Part shown: positions 8,495 through 16,695 of the stretch, in pieces | How positions within the stretch are numbered: the first letter of the stretch is position 1 | Layout: every line of letters starts with the position of its first letter | Source: Microbacterium sp. APC 3901 | GTDB taxonomy: Bacteria > Actinomycetota > Actinomycetes > Actinomycetales > Microbacteriaceae | Assembly: GCF_030407765.1 (NCBI RefSeq) | Contig: NZ_JASDCU010000019.1 | Location: 1-62,705, forward strand | Direction: 5' to 3' | Length of the DNA: 62,705 nt | Translations under genes and position numbers: made by a program | The notes under the pieces: model-generated | The model's input: only the letters and a program-made list of their open reading frames with translations | What the model was told of the DNA's origin: nothing | The model's database searches: none

Positions 8495-10141
8495 TCAGCG
8501 ACGCGCGGCGCTCGACCGGCGCTTCGCGGCGATGCCCGTGGCCAGTCCGCCGCCGACGATCAACGCGAATGCGAGAGACAGGAATGCTGCGCCGGATTCG
8601 CCTCCCGTCAGAGCCAGTCCACCGGCGACCGGGGTCGGAGTCGGAGTCGGCGTCGTGACCGGAGTCGGGGTCGGGGCAGGCGTGGTCACCGGAGTCGGAG
8701 TCGCGGTGGGGGTCGGAGTCGGAGTGGGCGTCGGGGTCACGACCGGCACCCGGTTGGCGATGTTGGTGAGCGTGAGCTCGACGCCGGCAGTCGTTCCGGG
8801 CGTCACCTCGTAGGCGCCATCGCCGCCGTCGACGACGCCCTCGCCGGAGATCGTCCATTCACCCCACGTCACTCCCTCGATCTCCGGCAGATCGATCTCC
8901 TCGACCACGAACGTCGATCCGAGCGGCGCGCGAGCGCTGACCACCGGCTCCCCCACGGGGACCGACATCGTGGTTGCCGGGGCTTCCGAGCCCTCGACCG
9001 AGTACCGCACCGTATACGTCGCGTCGCGAGCAGCATCCGCCTGTGCGCCCGTGATCTCCTTGACGATCGAGAACGTCGTATAGGCGACTCCGCTGCCGTC
9101 CCCTCCTCCGGACTCGACGACCGTGTGGGTCGCGGACGTCTCGAAGGTGTCGACGATCGCGCGGTTGCCGAAGATGTCGCCTTCCGACACCGGGGCGTCC
9201 GCCTGCGTGAAGTAGATCAGCTCGTAGGCGAACCCTCCGGCCGGCAGAGCGGACGCCGCGAACTCGAACGAGCGCCCGTCGTCTGCCAGCTCGATGACGT
9301 ACGCCGAGGAGTCGACCGCGCTCCAGTCCCCGACCAGGGCGCCGTTCACGACCGCGCGCTGAATCAGCTTCACGTCGCCGGTGTAATGATGCCCCGTGAG
9401 GCCCGCGTCGAGCGTGTCCCTGATCGTGAAGGAGCCGTCGTCGACATAGCCGCTCGGAATCCCGATGACCCACTTCAACAGTCCATCGGTCGCGGTCTCC
9501 CCGCCGTACTTGTAGGGCTCTTCCTGTTCCGTCGGGTCTTCGGGCACCACTCCGCCGTCACCCGGGAGGTCGACGATCTCGATCGTGTCGCCCAGGTCGA
9601 ACTCGACCGTCTCGCTGGTCGTCGTCTGAGAGGCCCGTGCCTCCATCCAGAACGAGCCGCCGACCTCGTCGAGACCGTCGACAGCTTCGGTGAGAGTGCA
9701 CACGATGTCGGGACCCCCACCTGCCGCCACGACGCAGTTCGCCATGACCAGGCCAGTCACCGGATCTGAGATCGTGAACTCTCCCGCCGACTGCCGGCTG
9801 AACTCGGCGGGGAGCGTCATCCCGAAGGTCTCCCCCGCCTGCGCTCCGGCCGGCACGGCCCACTCTCCCGAGATCCGCACGGTCTGCCACTGCACCAGCG
9901 GCCCGCCGCCGTTCTCATTCTCGAGCGAGATGCTGCCGATCGCTCCGGGATACGTCACGGCCGGAGCCGCGGTTGCGGGCACGACAGACCCCAGAAGGCC
10001 CGCCAGTGCCATGACCATCCCCACGATGATCGCCGCGATGCCCCGCCCTCGGTTCCTCGCTCTGCCGGCTGCCTTCGCCTCGCCTATCGTCCTTCTGCGC
10101 GCACGCACGAAACCACGCTCCCCAGTCATCGTCTTCCCCAT
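8495..10141 (-). CDS. Wall-anchored adhesin-like surface protein with LALTG signal
   Basis: A 548-residue secreted surface protein. After a basic leader there is a hydrophobic signal (about 33-58) ending ATAAP. The body looks like adhesin Ig-type folds (about 60-340, ending near a FGNRAIV segment), then a DUF5979-like repeat (about 350-455) and a Thr-Pro stalk. It ends with LALTGG (about 509), a hydrophobic helix and RRSSAARR. LAxTG rather than LPxTG is the signal reported for class E sortases, so it may use a different sortase from the pili at 56-62 kb; none of class E is seen here. An in-frame ATG at 10129 has GGGGAAG upstream and could be the start. Confidence 0.8.
   Translation of the reverse strand: MGKTMTGERGFVRARRRTIGEAKAAGRARNRGRGIAAIIVGMVMALAGLLGSVVPATAAPAVTYPGAIGSISLENENGGGPLVQWQTVRISGEWAVPAGAQAGETFGMTLPAEFSRQSAGEFTISDPVTGLVMANCVVAAGGGPDIVCTLTEAVDGLDEVGGSFWMEARASQTTTSETVEFDLGDTIEIVDLPGDGGVVPEDPTEQEEPYKYGGETATDGLLKWVIGIPSGYVDDGSFTIRDTLDAGLTGHHYTGDVKLIQRAVVNGALVGDWSAVDSSAYVIELADDGRSFEFAASALPAGGFAYELIYFTQADAPVSEGDIFGNRAIVDTFETSATHTVVESGGGDGSGVAYTTFSIVKEITGAQADAARDATYTVRYSVEGSEAPATTMSVPVGEPVVSARAPLGSTFVVEEIDLPEIEGVTWGEWTISGEGVVDGGDGAYEVTPGTTAGVELTLTNIANRVPVVTPTPTPTPTPTATPTPVTTPAPTPTPVTTPTPTPTPVAGGLALTGGESGAAFLSLAFALIVGGGLATGIAAKRRSSAARR
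8630..8749 (-). repeat. Thr-Pro stalk repeat inside the adhesin gene
   Basis: Low-complexity coding repeat of GGAGTCGGAGTC-like units, giving alternating Thr-Pro with two Val-Thr-Thr interruptions. It forms the extended wall-spanning stalk just before the sorting signal and is a likely site of length change by slippage. Confidence 0.8.
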
Positions 10142-10210
10142 CCGATTCGAGTCGCTCCCAGTCGCGACCCATCTAAGAGATCAGGAAAACGCCTCAGGAT
10201 TACGCGGCAA

Positions 10211-10235
10211 CCGGTATACAACGCCGATATACCGG
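10211..10235. promoter_or_regulatory. Inverted repeat upstream of the adhesin gene
   Basis: CCGGTATA and TATACCGG separated by 9 bases, about 70 bp upstream of the adhesin start. A wider pair, GCAACC (10207) and GGTTGC (10240), flanks it in mirror order. It is probably a dimer-binding operator; the regulator is unknown. Confidence 0.5.
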
Positions 10236-10275
10236 CATGGGTTGCTGAAGCACGAGCACGATCCTCACTCGCGGG

Positions 10276-10617
10276 TCAGCGAACCGATGGCGCGCTGGAA
10301 TGGGGAGGCCGCGGGGCACTGACGGTCGTCCGGCGCTGCACTGTTCGGAGCAACGCCGACGCACCGGTGGCGAGCACGAGCACGCCGATGGTCAGGATCA
10401 TCAGAGTGCTGATCGTGACGGGCGTGAGGGTGAGCGCCCAGTCGGCGATGGCCGAGCGGCGGTCGTCGGCGGCGATCAGCCACATCGAGGTCGCCGCGAC
10501 GGCGGCGAACAGGACGCCCCAGACGATGGCCGCCCAGCGTGTGCGCGGTGGGGTGACCGCTTCGGTGTGAGGTGTGGATGCCGCGGTGGCCGCTTCGGTG
10601 GTCGTCTGAGTGCTCAT
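10276..10617 (-). CDS. Small membrane protein of the PspC locus
   Basis: A 113-residue protein with a polar Thr/Ala-rich start, two hydrophobic helices (about 28-48 and 64-88) and a basic C-terminus. No known domain was recognised. Its start overlaps the end of the upstream PspC-domain gene by ATGA, so it is translated with it and probably works in the same envelope process. Nothing is seen downstream that belongs to the operon. Confidence 0.75.
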   Translation of the reverse strand: MSTQTTTEAATAASTPHTEAVTPPRTRWAAIVWGVLFAAVAATSMWLIAADDRRSAIADWALTLTPVTISTLMILTIGVLVLATGASALLRTVQRRTTVSAPRPPHSSAPSVR

Positions 10618-12152
10618 CGCTCGTCCTCTTCCTCAGCCTCGATGAGGGTGATGTTGATCTCGCCGCTGTCCTGATCGATGGTCACGCGCTGCACGGTCGT
10701 CGTCGATGCGTTCTCGGCCGAGATCGCCTCGGCCACGACCGAGTCGCCGCCGCGTTCCGTCGCCGTCCATGTGCCGCTGTCGACGATCGTGCCGGTGTCG
10801 GCCTCGACACGGGCCCAACTCACGTCGGTGGATCCGACGGTCGCCCTCAGCTGCAGCTGCACACCGGGGTAGACCGATATCTGGGTGGTACCGGCGCCCT
10901 TCTCCACGACGATCGGACGCGGAGCGCCCTGGTGCTGGTTGAGCGAGATGTAGAGGTCGCCGAACGGCTGTCGCACGTGTGCCGCCTCGTTGTTCGAGAT
11001 CGACGCCCAGCCGACACTCACGCCCTGGAAGGCCGAGAACCCGCCGGCCACCAGTCCGGCGACGAGCGTCAGCACTGTCGTGAAGGCGAGGAAGCCGCTG
11101 CGCCGTCGGAGGGCGCCGGCCATGATCATCCCGACCGCGAGCACGAGTGCGGCCGACAGCAGGCCGAGGGCACCGCCCACTGCGGCGTCGCCGCTGCCGA
11201 GCCCGACCAGGGCGCCGACCACGATGGCGAGGCCGAGCACCGAGGCGACGATCGCGAAGCCGGCGCGCGGGCGGGAGGCACGACGAATGCGACGGCGCTC
11301 CGCGGCCTCGGCGGCGAACACCGCGGCTTCCGCCTGACGCTCGCGTCTGACCTCGTCGCGGGCCATGCGTTCAGCATCCTGCTGTCGCCGGCGCCACGCC
11401 TGATCCTGCTCTTTCCACGCCCTGTGCTGGGTCCGCCACGCGGCGACCTCGGCGGGGTCCTGCACCCCGGACGGCAGCGGCGCGGGAGGAGCAGGCGGGA
11501 CGTCGTCGGCGAAGGCGACGGGCGCGATGTACTCAGCGGCTGCGGATGTGGCATCCGTCCCCTCGGCGGTACCCGAACCGCCGAGGGGAACGGATGCCGC
11601 CGGGGCCGCCTGGTCTGCGGAACCCACCGGCAGATCAGGCGCGGAAGCACCCGGGGTGCGGCTCGCAGCACGCACGATCAGGAAGAGCAGGCCGCCCACG
11701 ACGACCAGCCCGACGATCCAGCTGAACACCGCCAGCGCCGACCAGCTGTCGTATCCGAACCCGAACAGGCGTCCGGTGAGCGGAGCCGTCGGAATCAGCC
11801 CCACGACGGCCATGCCCAGAAGACCGAGCTGCACGGGCTGATAGTCCCTATGCAGCAGGTCGCGGACGTGGACCCGGCCGTCGAGATCCGGCAGCAGCGC
11901 CCACGCCACGGCGTAGAGGAAGATGACCGGCAGGCCGAAGAGCGCTGCCACCACGAGCACGCCGCGCACGATCAGCGGGTCGATTCGCAACCGGGCCGCG
12001 ATGCCGGCGGCGACCCCGCCGAGCCAGCCGTCGGAGCGGGCGACGCCGAGACCGGCGATCCACAGGAGGAAGCGCTCGGCGCCGTGCGGAACTGTCGGCC
12101 TCGGCCGGTCGGCCCGGTCGGCGGGAGGCGGTGGCGCAGTCGGAATCGTCAT
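10614..12152 (-). CDS. PspC-domain membrane protein
   Basis: A 512-residue membrane protein. The PspC domain lies near residues 25-85 (VARSDGWLGGVAAGIAARL then a hydrophobic helix), followed by several helices, a charged Arg/Glu/Gln-rich segment around 220-285 likely to be coiled coil, three or more helices and a C-terminal beta-rich, probably external domain (about 390-505) like those of DUF4097-type adhesin folds. Start at the ATG at 12152 is fixed by the PspC domain; the open frame continues to 13751 only as antisense of the kinase gene. It is divergent from a kinase that also begins with PspC. The pair is a common actinobacterial layout, and a role in envelope stress is inferred. Confidence 0.88.
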   Translation of the reverse strand: MTIPTAPPPPADRADRPRPTVPHGAERFLLWIAGLGVARSDGWLGGVAAGIAARLRIDPLIVRGVLVVAALFGLPVIFLYAVAWALLPDLDGRVHVRDLLHRDYQPVQLGLLGMAVVGLIPTAPLTGRLFGFGYDSWSALAVFSWIVGLVVVGGLLFLIVRAASRTPGASAPDLPVGSADQAAPAASVPLGGSGTAEGTDATSAAAEYIAPVAFADDVPPAPPAPLPSGVQDPAEVAAWRTQHRAWKEQDQAWRRRQQDAERMARDEVRRERQAEAAVFAAEAAERRRIRRASRPRAGFAIVASVLGLAIVVGALVGLGSGDAAVGGALGLLSAALVLAVGMIMAGALRRRSGFLAFTTVLTLVAGLVAGGFSAFQGVSVGWASISNNEAAHVRQPFGDLYISLNQHQGAPRPIVVEKGAGTTQISVYPGVQLQLRATVGSTDVSWARVEADTGTIVDSGTWTATERGGDSVVAEAISAENASTTTVQRVTIDQDSGEINITLIEAEEEDER

Positions 12153-12266
12153 GTGTCGATCCTGTCTCCCGCGGTCGGATCCCCGCCATGGGGTGAACCC
12201 CTGAGCCACCCCTGATTCTCGCCCGGGGAGACCCCGCATCCGCGCGACGGATGGTTGGATGGCGAC

Positions 12267-13559
12267 ATGTCCTCTTCCGCGACCGCCTCTGCGCGACCCG
12301 CTCGCACCGCCGTGTCGCCGCGAGCCGGAGAGGGCGTCGCGCATGAGCCGCGTCCGGCCCTGACGCGTGACCGTGACTGCCTGGTCGCAGGCGTCAGCGC
12401 CGGTCTGGCCCGTCACCTGGGCGTGCGGGTGTGGATGGTCCGTGCGCTCTTCATCGCTCTCACGATGTGCGGTGGGGCCGGCATTCTGCTCTACGCCTGG
12501 TGCTGGGCTTTCACGCCCTGGGCGGACGGCGACGGCACCCCTACGCGACGGGTGCCGGTGGCCTGGATGCTGCTCGCTCCGGCAGCCGTCGGCATGCTCG
12601 TCGTGCTCCTCTGGCGAGGAGGGAGCGACTGGCTCTCCGGAATGATTCCGCCTGATGCGGCGGCCGTCGTCGTCTTCGGCACCGTGGGGGCGGCGACCGG
12701 GGCCGGGCTGTGGGCGACCCTGATCGATCGCACCGACACCGCCCGCGGCCCTCGGCACACGATGCTGGTCCGGATCCTCTCGGCCGCACTCCTGGCGATG
12801 CTGTTCGGTCTGCTCTTGACCCGGCCGGTCGGCAGCACCGGTGTGGCACTCGTACTGGTCCCGCTCGCCGGGATCCTCGCTGTGCTGCTGTCGACCCTGA
12901 TCCCGCGGTGGCGCGACCTGGCGGGCGAACGTGTGCGGCGCATCCGCGAGGAGCAGCGCAGCGAGATGGCCGCCCACCTGCACGACTCGGTTCTGCAGAC
13001 TCTCGCGCTGATCCAGAACAGGGCAGGAGCGTCGAGCGAGGCGGCACGTCTCGCGAGAGCGCAGGAGCGTGAGCTGCGCGCCTGGCTGTACGACGGCGAT
13101 GCACCGGCCGACAGCGACCTGGCGACCGACCTGCGCGACTACGCCGGGGGCCTCGAGCTCGACTACCCGGTGCGGATCGAGGTGGTCTCGGCCGGTCTCT
13201 CCACGGAGCGCGCGAGCGGGGAGCTCGCCGCGGCCGCGCGAGAGGCGATGCTGAACGCAGCACAGCATGCGACGGGCGAGGTCTCGGTCTACATCGAAGG
13301 CACCACGACCGACGTCGACGTGTTCGTGCGCGATCGGGGCCCCGGCTTCCGACTCGACGACGTGCCGAGCGACCGTCTGGGTGTGCGGGAGTCGATCATC
13401 GGGCGGATGCGCAGAGCCGGGGGGTCTGGCTCCGTGCGCAGCGACGAGAACGGCACCGAGGTGCATCTGCGACTGTCGACCGTGCCGCGGGGCGCGCCGA
13501 ACGCCCAGGTGCCGAACGCGCAGGCGAACACGGGTGAGGGCGAGGACGCTCGTGGCTGA
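12267..13559 (+). CDS. PspC-domain histidine kinase
   Basis: A 430-residue fusion: PspC domain (about 35-100; DCLVAGVSAGLARHLGV), four or so further membrane helices to about 215, then a kinase-like core with EMAAHLHDSVLQTLALIQ (phospho-acceptor His) and an ATPase with REAMLNAAQHA and RDRGPGF. The ATG at 12267 has the hexamer TTGGAT exactly 6 nt before it and no ribosome site, suggesting leaderless translation; a TTG at 12255 is less likely. It overlaps its response regulator gene by 8 bp. The PspC module may let the kinase sense the same membrane signal as the divergent PspC protein. Confidence 0.9.
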   Translation: MSSSATASARPARTAVSPRAGEGVAHEPRPALTRDRDCLVAGVSAGLARHLGVRVWMVRALFIALTMCGGAGILLYAWCWAFTPWADGDGTPTRRVPVAWMLLAPAAVGMLVVLLWRGGSDWLSGMIPPDAAAVVVFGTVGAATGAGLWATLIDRTDTARGPRHTMLVRILSAALLAMLFGLLLTRPVGSTGVALVLVPLAGILAVLLSTLIPRWRDLAGERVRRIREEQRSEMAAHLHDSVLQTLALIQNRAGASSEAARLARAQERELRAWLYDGDAPADSDLATDLRDYAGGLELDYPVRIEVVSAGLSTERASGELAAAAREAMLNAAQHATGEVSVYIEGTTTDVDVFVRDRGPGFRLDDVPSDRLGVRESIIGRMRRAGGSGSVRSDENGTEVHLRLSTVPRGAPNAQVPNAQANTGEGEDARG

Positions 13560-14211
13560 CAGCATCCGGATCGTGATCGTCGACGACCACTCGATCTTCC
13601 GCTCGGGGCTCCGCGCCGATCTCGATGCGAGCGTCGAGGTGGTCGGCGAGGCGGCCGACGTGCCGTCGGCGATCGCGATGATCAGCGAGACCGTTCCCGA
13701 TGTCGTGCTGCTCGACGTGCACCTTCCCGGCGGCAGCGGAGACGACTCCACCGGCGGGGAGTCGGTGATCCGAGGATCGCTGCCGACGACGGCCCGGTTC
13801 CTGGCCCTGAGCGTGTCGGATGCCGCCGCCGACGTCGTGCGGGTGATCCGCGCTGGCGCTCGCGGTTACATCACGAAGGGTTCGTCCGGCGGCGAAGTCA
13901 GCCGCGCGGTGCACGCCGTCGCGGGCGGGGATGCGGTGTTCTCGCCGCGGCTCGCCGGGTTCGTGCTCGATGCGTTCGGCGCGGTCGCGGGCGAGATCGC
14001 CACGACGACCGACGAACTCGATCGGCTGTCGGCGCGCGAACAGGAGGTGATGCGGCTGATCGCGCGCGGATACGCCTACAAGGAGGTGGCCGCAGAGCTG
14101 TTCATCTCGATCAAGACGGTCGAGACGCATGTCTCCTCGGTGCTGAGGAAGCTGCAGCTGTCGTCGCGCCACGAGCTCACGGTCTGGGCGTCGCAGCGCC
14201 GACTGCTCTAG
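13552..14211 (+). CDS. NarL/LuxR-type response regulator of the PspC kinase
   Basis: A 219-residue response regulator: IVDDHSIFRSGL at the acidic pocket, LLDVHLPGG with the acceptor Asp (about 54) and an HTH of LuxR type near 150-215 (LSAREQEVMRLIARGYAYKEVA, then TVETHVSSVLRKLQL). Start is a GTG at 13552, inside the end of the kinase gene; the open frame extends much further upstream only as an out-of-phase shadow. Likely targets are the two PspC promoters in the 114-bp divergent gap at 12153-12266. Confidence 0.9.
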   Translation: MADSIRIVIVDDHSIFRSGLRADLDASVEVVGEAADVPSAIAMISETVPDVVLLDVHLPGGSGDDSTGGESVIRGSLPTTARFLALSVSDAAADVVRVIRAGARGYITKGSSGGEVSRAVHAVAGGDAVFSPRLAGFVLDAFGAVAGEIATTTDELDRLSAREQEVMRLIARGYAYKEVAAELFISIKTVETHVSSVLRKLQLSSRHELTVWASQRRLL

Positions 14212-14239
14212 CGGGCAGCTTTTCTCCGTGTGACCTTCT

Positions 14240-15235
14240 TCAGGTGGCGCGAGCCTGGAGGTGGGCACGGGCGGTCAGCGCGACGGCGCTGTCGGCGTCG
14301 GCCGCGAGCAGGCGCAGAATCGCTTCCGCTTCCGCGCCCGGTATACAGGCGAGCATTCCCGCGAGGCGTCGGCGCCCGTCCGCGTCCGCAGCGTGGGTGG
14401 CGATGCCGGCCTGGCGGGCCACTCGCCTCGCACCCTGCTCGCTCTGAGCGAGGGTCTCGAGCGCCTCTGCCGCTTCGATATCCAACTCGCCCACTGTCAC
14501 CAACTCGACCAGCGACGCCACGCTTCGGTCGTCTCCGTTCGCGCCCGCGATGAGGTTGGCCCGCGCGCGCACGTGTCGATCGCGGTGGGCGGTTCGTGCA
14601 GCGACCACGGCCAGCGACCTCGGCGTCCCGATCTTCAGCAGCGCTTCGAGCGCGCGATGGCATCGCGACTGCTCGTGCGAGTCGAGCGCTTGGGTGAGTG
14701 CGGGCACGGCGGCATCGCCCATTCGAGCGATCGACCAGAGGAGCGCACCGGCCACGTTCGGCTCAGTCTCGCGAAGTACGGCCTCCACGAGAACTGCGGT
14801 ACTGCTTTCGTCGACCGTGTCCAACGACAGTGCCAACCGCTGCCGGTCGGACGCACTGCTGGAGTCGAACCCACGTATGAGTTCGACGATACGCAGCACG
14901 TCCGACCAGCCGCGAGGCTCGCTCGCGCGTATTCGTTCGAGCCGTGAGAGTAGCTCCTCGGTCGCGATCAGCTTCGCCCGAACGCGCTCAGCGAGCCGGT
15001 CGACGAGCTTCCCCGGGGCGAAGTCGTCGGTGTCGAGGTTCGTCGCGATCTCCGACAGGCTGAATCCGAGCGAGCGCAGGCTCTCGACATGGAAGAGTCG
15101 CTGCAGGTCCGCTTCCGTGTACTGCCGGTAGCCGCTCGCCGTGCGCGCGGATGGCGAAAGGAGACCGATGCGGTCGTAATGGCGCAGCATCCGTGCACTG
15201 ACCCCACTTCGCCGTGCGACCTCGCCGATCAGCAC
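14240..15235 (-). CDS. MerR-family regulator with C-terminal HEAT repeats
   Basis: A 331-residue protein. Residues 1-70 are a MerR winged helix (LIGEVARRSGVSARMLRHYD; SGYRQYTEADLQRL), then a dimerising helix and, from about 125 on, alpha-alpha repeats of HEAT/armadillo type (AVLVEAVLRETEPNVAGALLW; AVPALTQALDSHEQSRCHRA; SLVELVTVGELDIEAAEAL). The HEAT half replaces the usual effector domain, so the signal is probably a protein or polymer rather than a metal or drug. It starts at a GTG two bases after the stop of the HEAT-protein gene. The palindrome at 15940-15960 is its likely operator. Confidence 0.85.
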   Translation of the reverse strand: MLIGEVARRSGVSARMLRHYDRIGLLSPSARTASGYRQYTEADLQRLFHVESLRSLGFSLSEIATNLDTDDFAPGKLVDRLAERVRAKLIATEELLSRLERIRASEPRGWSDVLRIVELIRGFDSSSASDRQRLALSLDTVDESSTAVLVEAVLRETEPNVAGALLWSIARMGDAAVPALTQALDSHEQSRCHRALEALLKIGTPRSLAVVAARTAHRDRHVRARANLIAGANGDDRSVASLVELVTVGELDIEAAEALETLAQSEQGARRVARQAGIATHAADADGRRRLAGMLACIPGAEAEAILRLLAADADSAVALTARAHLQARAT

Positions 15236-15237
15236 GG

Positions 15238-15912
15238 TCAGTGGCCCTCGATCGTCGGCGCAGCGCGAAGCGCGGCCACGCGTCGTGCTTCCTCGACGGC
15301 GGTCTCGAAGCTGTCGTCGGGGTTCGCCATCACATGTGCCGTGGCGAGAGCATGAGCACGAATGCCCGCATCCCTGGACTCTGAAGCCTCCTCGACCACT
15401 TGTTCGGCCGCGGGACCGAGCATGGCGATCGCGCGGCTGAGGCTGCGCTGAAGCTCTCCATCGCCCCGGCCGAAGTTCCTCCCGAGTTCACGAGCCAACT
15501 CGCCGCGTCCGCTCTCGGGCGCGAGTCCTGCCGCGGTGCGCCATGCCGTCTTGGCGACTTCTGCATCCGCATCGCGCAGCAGGTCTGTCGTGATCGCCGG
15601 CCAGGCCCGAGGGTCCTGGATCTTGGACAGGCTGTGCAGGGCCTGACTCCGTGCCTGCGGGTTCGCGGAACGGAGTTCAGGCAGCAGGAGGTCGACGGCC
15701 CGGGTGCGATCGTGTCGGGTGATCGCCCACGTGAGCATGTCGCGCACGTAGAAATCCGGTTCCACCGCACACCTGTCGATGAGGGTCGAGAGATACGCGT
15801 CGTCTGCGTGGATACCCGCCGTGAGAGCCGCCTGCAGTCGAGCGGACGCATCGGATGCGCGCAGAGCGTCGCGAAGTCGTGTCACCTGTGTCGGCGTGCT
15901 GTTGTCGTTCAT
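15238..15912 (-). CDS. HEAT-repeat protein, partner of the MerR-HEAT regulator
   Basis: A 224-residue soluble all-alpha protein with no signal peptide. At least five helix-turn-helix HEAT units are visible, for example RLQAALTAGIHADDAYLSTL, VRDMLTWAITRHDRTRAVDL and PQARSQALHSLSKIQDPRAW. The last units resemble those of the MerR partner, so the two may have arisen by duplication or may pair. The ATG at 15912 has GGAGG 9 nt upstream; an earlier start at 15939 lies in the promoter. It is first in the two-gene operon. Biochemical activity unknown; HEAT folds range from scaffolds to DNA glycosylases of the AlkD type, but no catalytic signature was recognised. Confidence 0.8.
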   Translation of the reverse strand: MNDNSTPTQVTRLRDALRASDASARLQAALTAGIHADDAYLSTLIDRCAVEPDFYVRDMLTWAITRHDRTRAVDLLLPELRSANPQARSQALHSLSKIQDPRAWPAITTDLLRDADAEVAKTAWRTAAGLAPESGRGELARELGRNFGRGDGELQRSLSRAIAMLGPAAEQVVEEASESRDAGIRAHALATAHVMANPDDSFETAVEEARRVAALRAAPTIEGH

Positions 15913-15932
15913 GAAAACCACCTCCGCATCAC

Positions 15933-15963
15933 ACTTCACACCTTGTCACGGTGTCAAGGTCAA
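15933..15963 (-). promoter_or_regulatory. MerR-type promoter with 21-bp palindromic operator
   Basis: ACCTTG-T-CAC-G-GTG-T-CAAGGT at 15940-15960 is symmetric except at the centre and one symmetric position pair. On the minus strand, TTGACC (15963-15958) and TGAAGT (15938-15933) are separated by 19 bp, the over-long spacer typical of MerR-activated promoters, and the palindrome fills the spacer. It would control both the HEAT gene and the MerR gene. Confidence 0.75.
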
Positions 15964-15989
15964 GAGAGGCCAGCAGTCTCTACGACGAA

Positions 15990-16640
15990 TCAGCCGTCGA
16001 CGCGGACTCGCCCTTCGAGCAGGGCAACCACGTGCTCGGCATCCCCGATGACAGCGGGGTCGTGCGAGACGCAGACAACCGCGACACCGCGCGCTGCCTC
16101 CTCGCCCAGCACCTCTCGGATGCGGAGTCCGCTCGCCGCATCCAGACCCGTGGTCGGCTCATCGAGCAGCAGCAGGTCGGCGTCGCGTGCCAGCCCCTGG
16201 GCGAGCAGCGTACGCTGCTGCTGGCCACCCGAGAGAGACGCGAACGGATGACGTGAGAGGTCACGGATGTCCAGTCGAGCCATCGACCGCTCGACGAGAT
16301 CGCGCGCCGTGGCATCCATTCGTCGCCAGAGTCCGAGACGGCCCCACACGCCGACGCTCACGACGTCTCTCACCGACACCGGTAGCCCTTGTGGGATCGC
16401 CGCTCGCTGCGGCACGAAGGCGACGGCCCCGCTGACGTTCCGCTCGCCGTCATGCTCTCGCGTGCCGGCGAGGACCTCGAGCAGCGTCGACTTGCCGGCT
16501 CCGTTCGGGCCGGTGATGACGGTCACGGTCTCCGAGGGGATGTCGACATCGACGCCCGACAGAGCGGCGCGGCCGTCGAAGGAGACGTGGATGCCCGCCA
16601 GGCGTGCGGCCACAGTCTGGGCTGATGCGAGAAAAGTCAT
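15990..16640 (-). CDS. aztA: Zinc ABC transporter ATP-binding protein
   Basis: A 216-residue ABC ATPase that powers zinc uptake. Walker A GPNGAGKST (about 43), Q-loop VPQRA, signature LSGGQQQR and Walker B LLLLDEP with the H-loop SHDP are all intact. It is divergent from aztB, with only 55 bp between them holding a Zur-type box. TAAAGT stands exactly 6 nt before the ATG and no ribosome site is present, so the transcript is probably leaderless. Assigned to the AztABCD family because the permease, binding protein and AztD-like proteins follow on the other strand. Confidence 0.88.
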   Translation of the reverse strand: MTFLASAQTVAARLAGIHVSFDGRAALSGVDVDIPSETVTVITGPNGAGKSTLLEVLAGTREHDGERNVSGAVAFVPQRAAIPQGLPVSVRDVVSVGVWGRLGLWRRMDATARDLVERSMARLDIRDLSRHPFASLSGGQQQRTLLAQGLARDADLLLLDEPTTGLDAASGLRIREVLGEEAARGVAVVCVSHDPAVIGDAEHVVALLEGRVRVDG

Positions 16641-16658
16641 GACTTCACTTTATGAGTT

Positions 16659-16673
16659 TGATAATCATTCTCA
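16659..16673. promoter_or_regulatory. Zur-type box between aztA and aztB
   Basis: TGATAAT-C-ATTCTCA, a 7-1-7 repeat with one mismatch, close to the Fur/Zur consensus of actinobacteria. It lies over the -35 hexamer TTGAGA of aztA (16674-16669) and over the -35 zone of aztB, whose -10 is TAGGCT at 16682-16687. Binding here would shut both directions when zinc is ample. Confidence 0.75.
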
Positions 16674-16695
16674 AAAACGTCTAGGCTCGCAGATT

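Noticed and set aside
10614..13751. A 1045-codon open frame on the minus strand
   Set aside because: Only the part from 12152 down encodes the PspC protein; the rest is antisense to the PspC kinase gene, whose domains are clearly coding on the plus strand.
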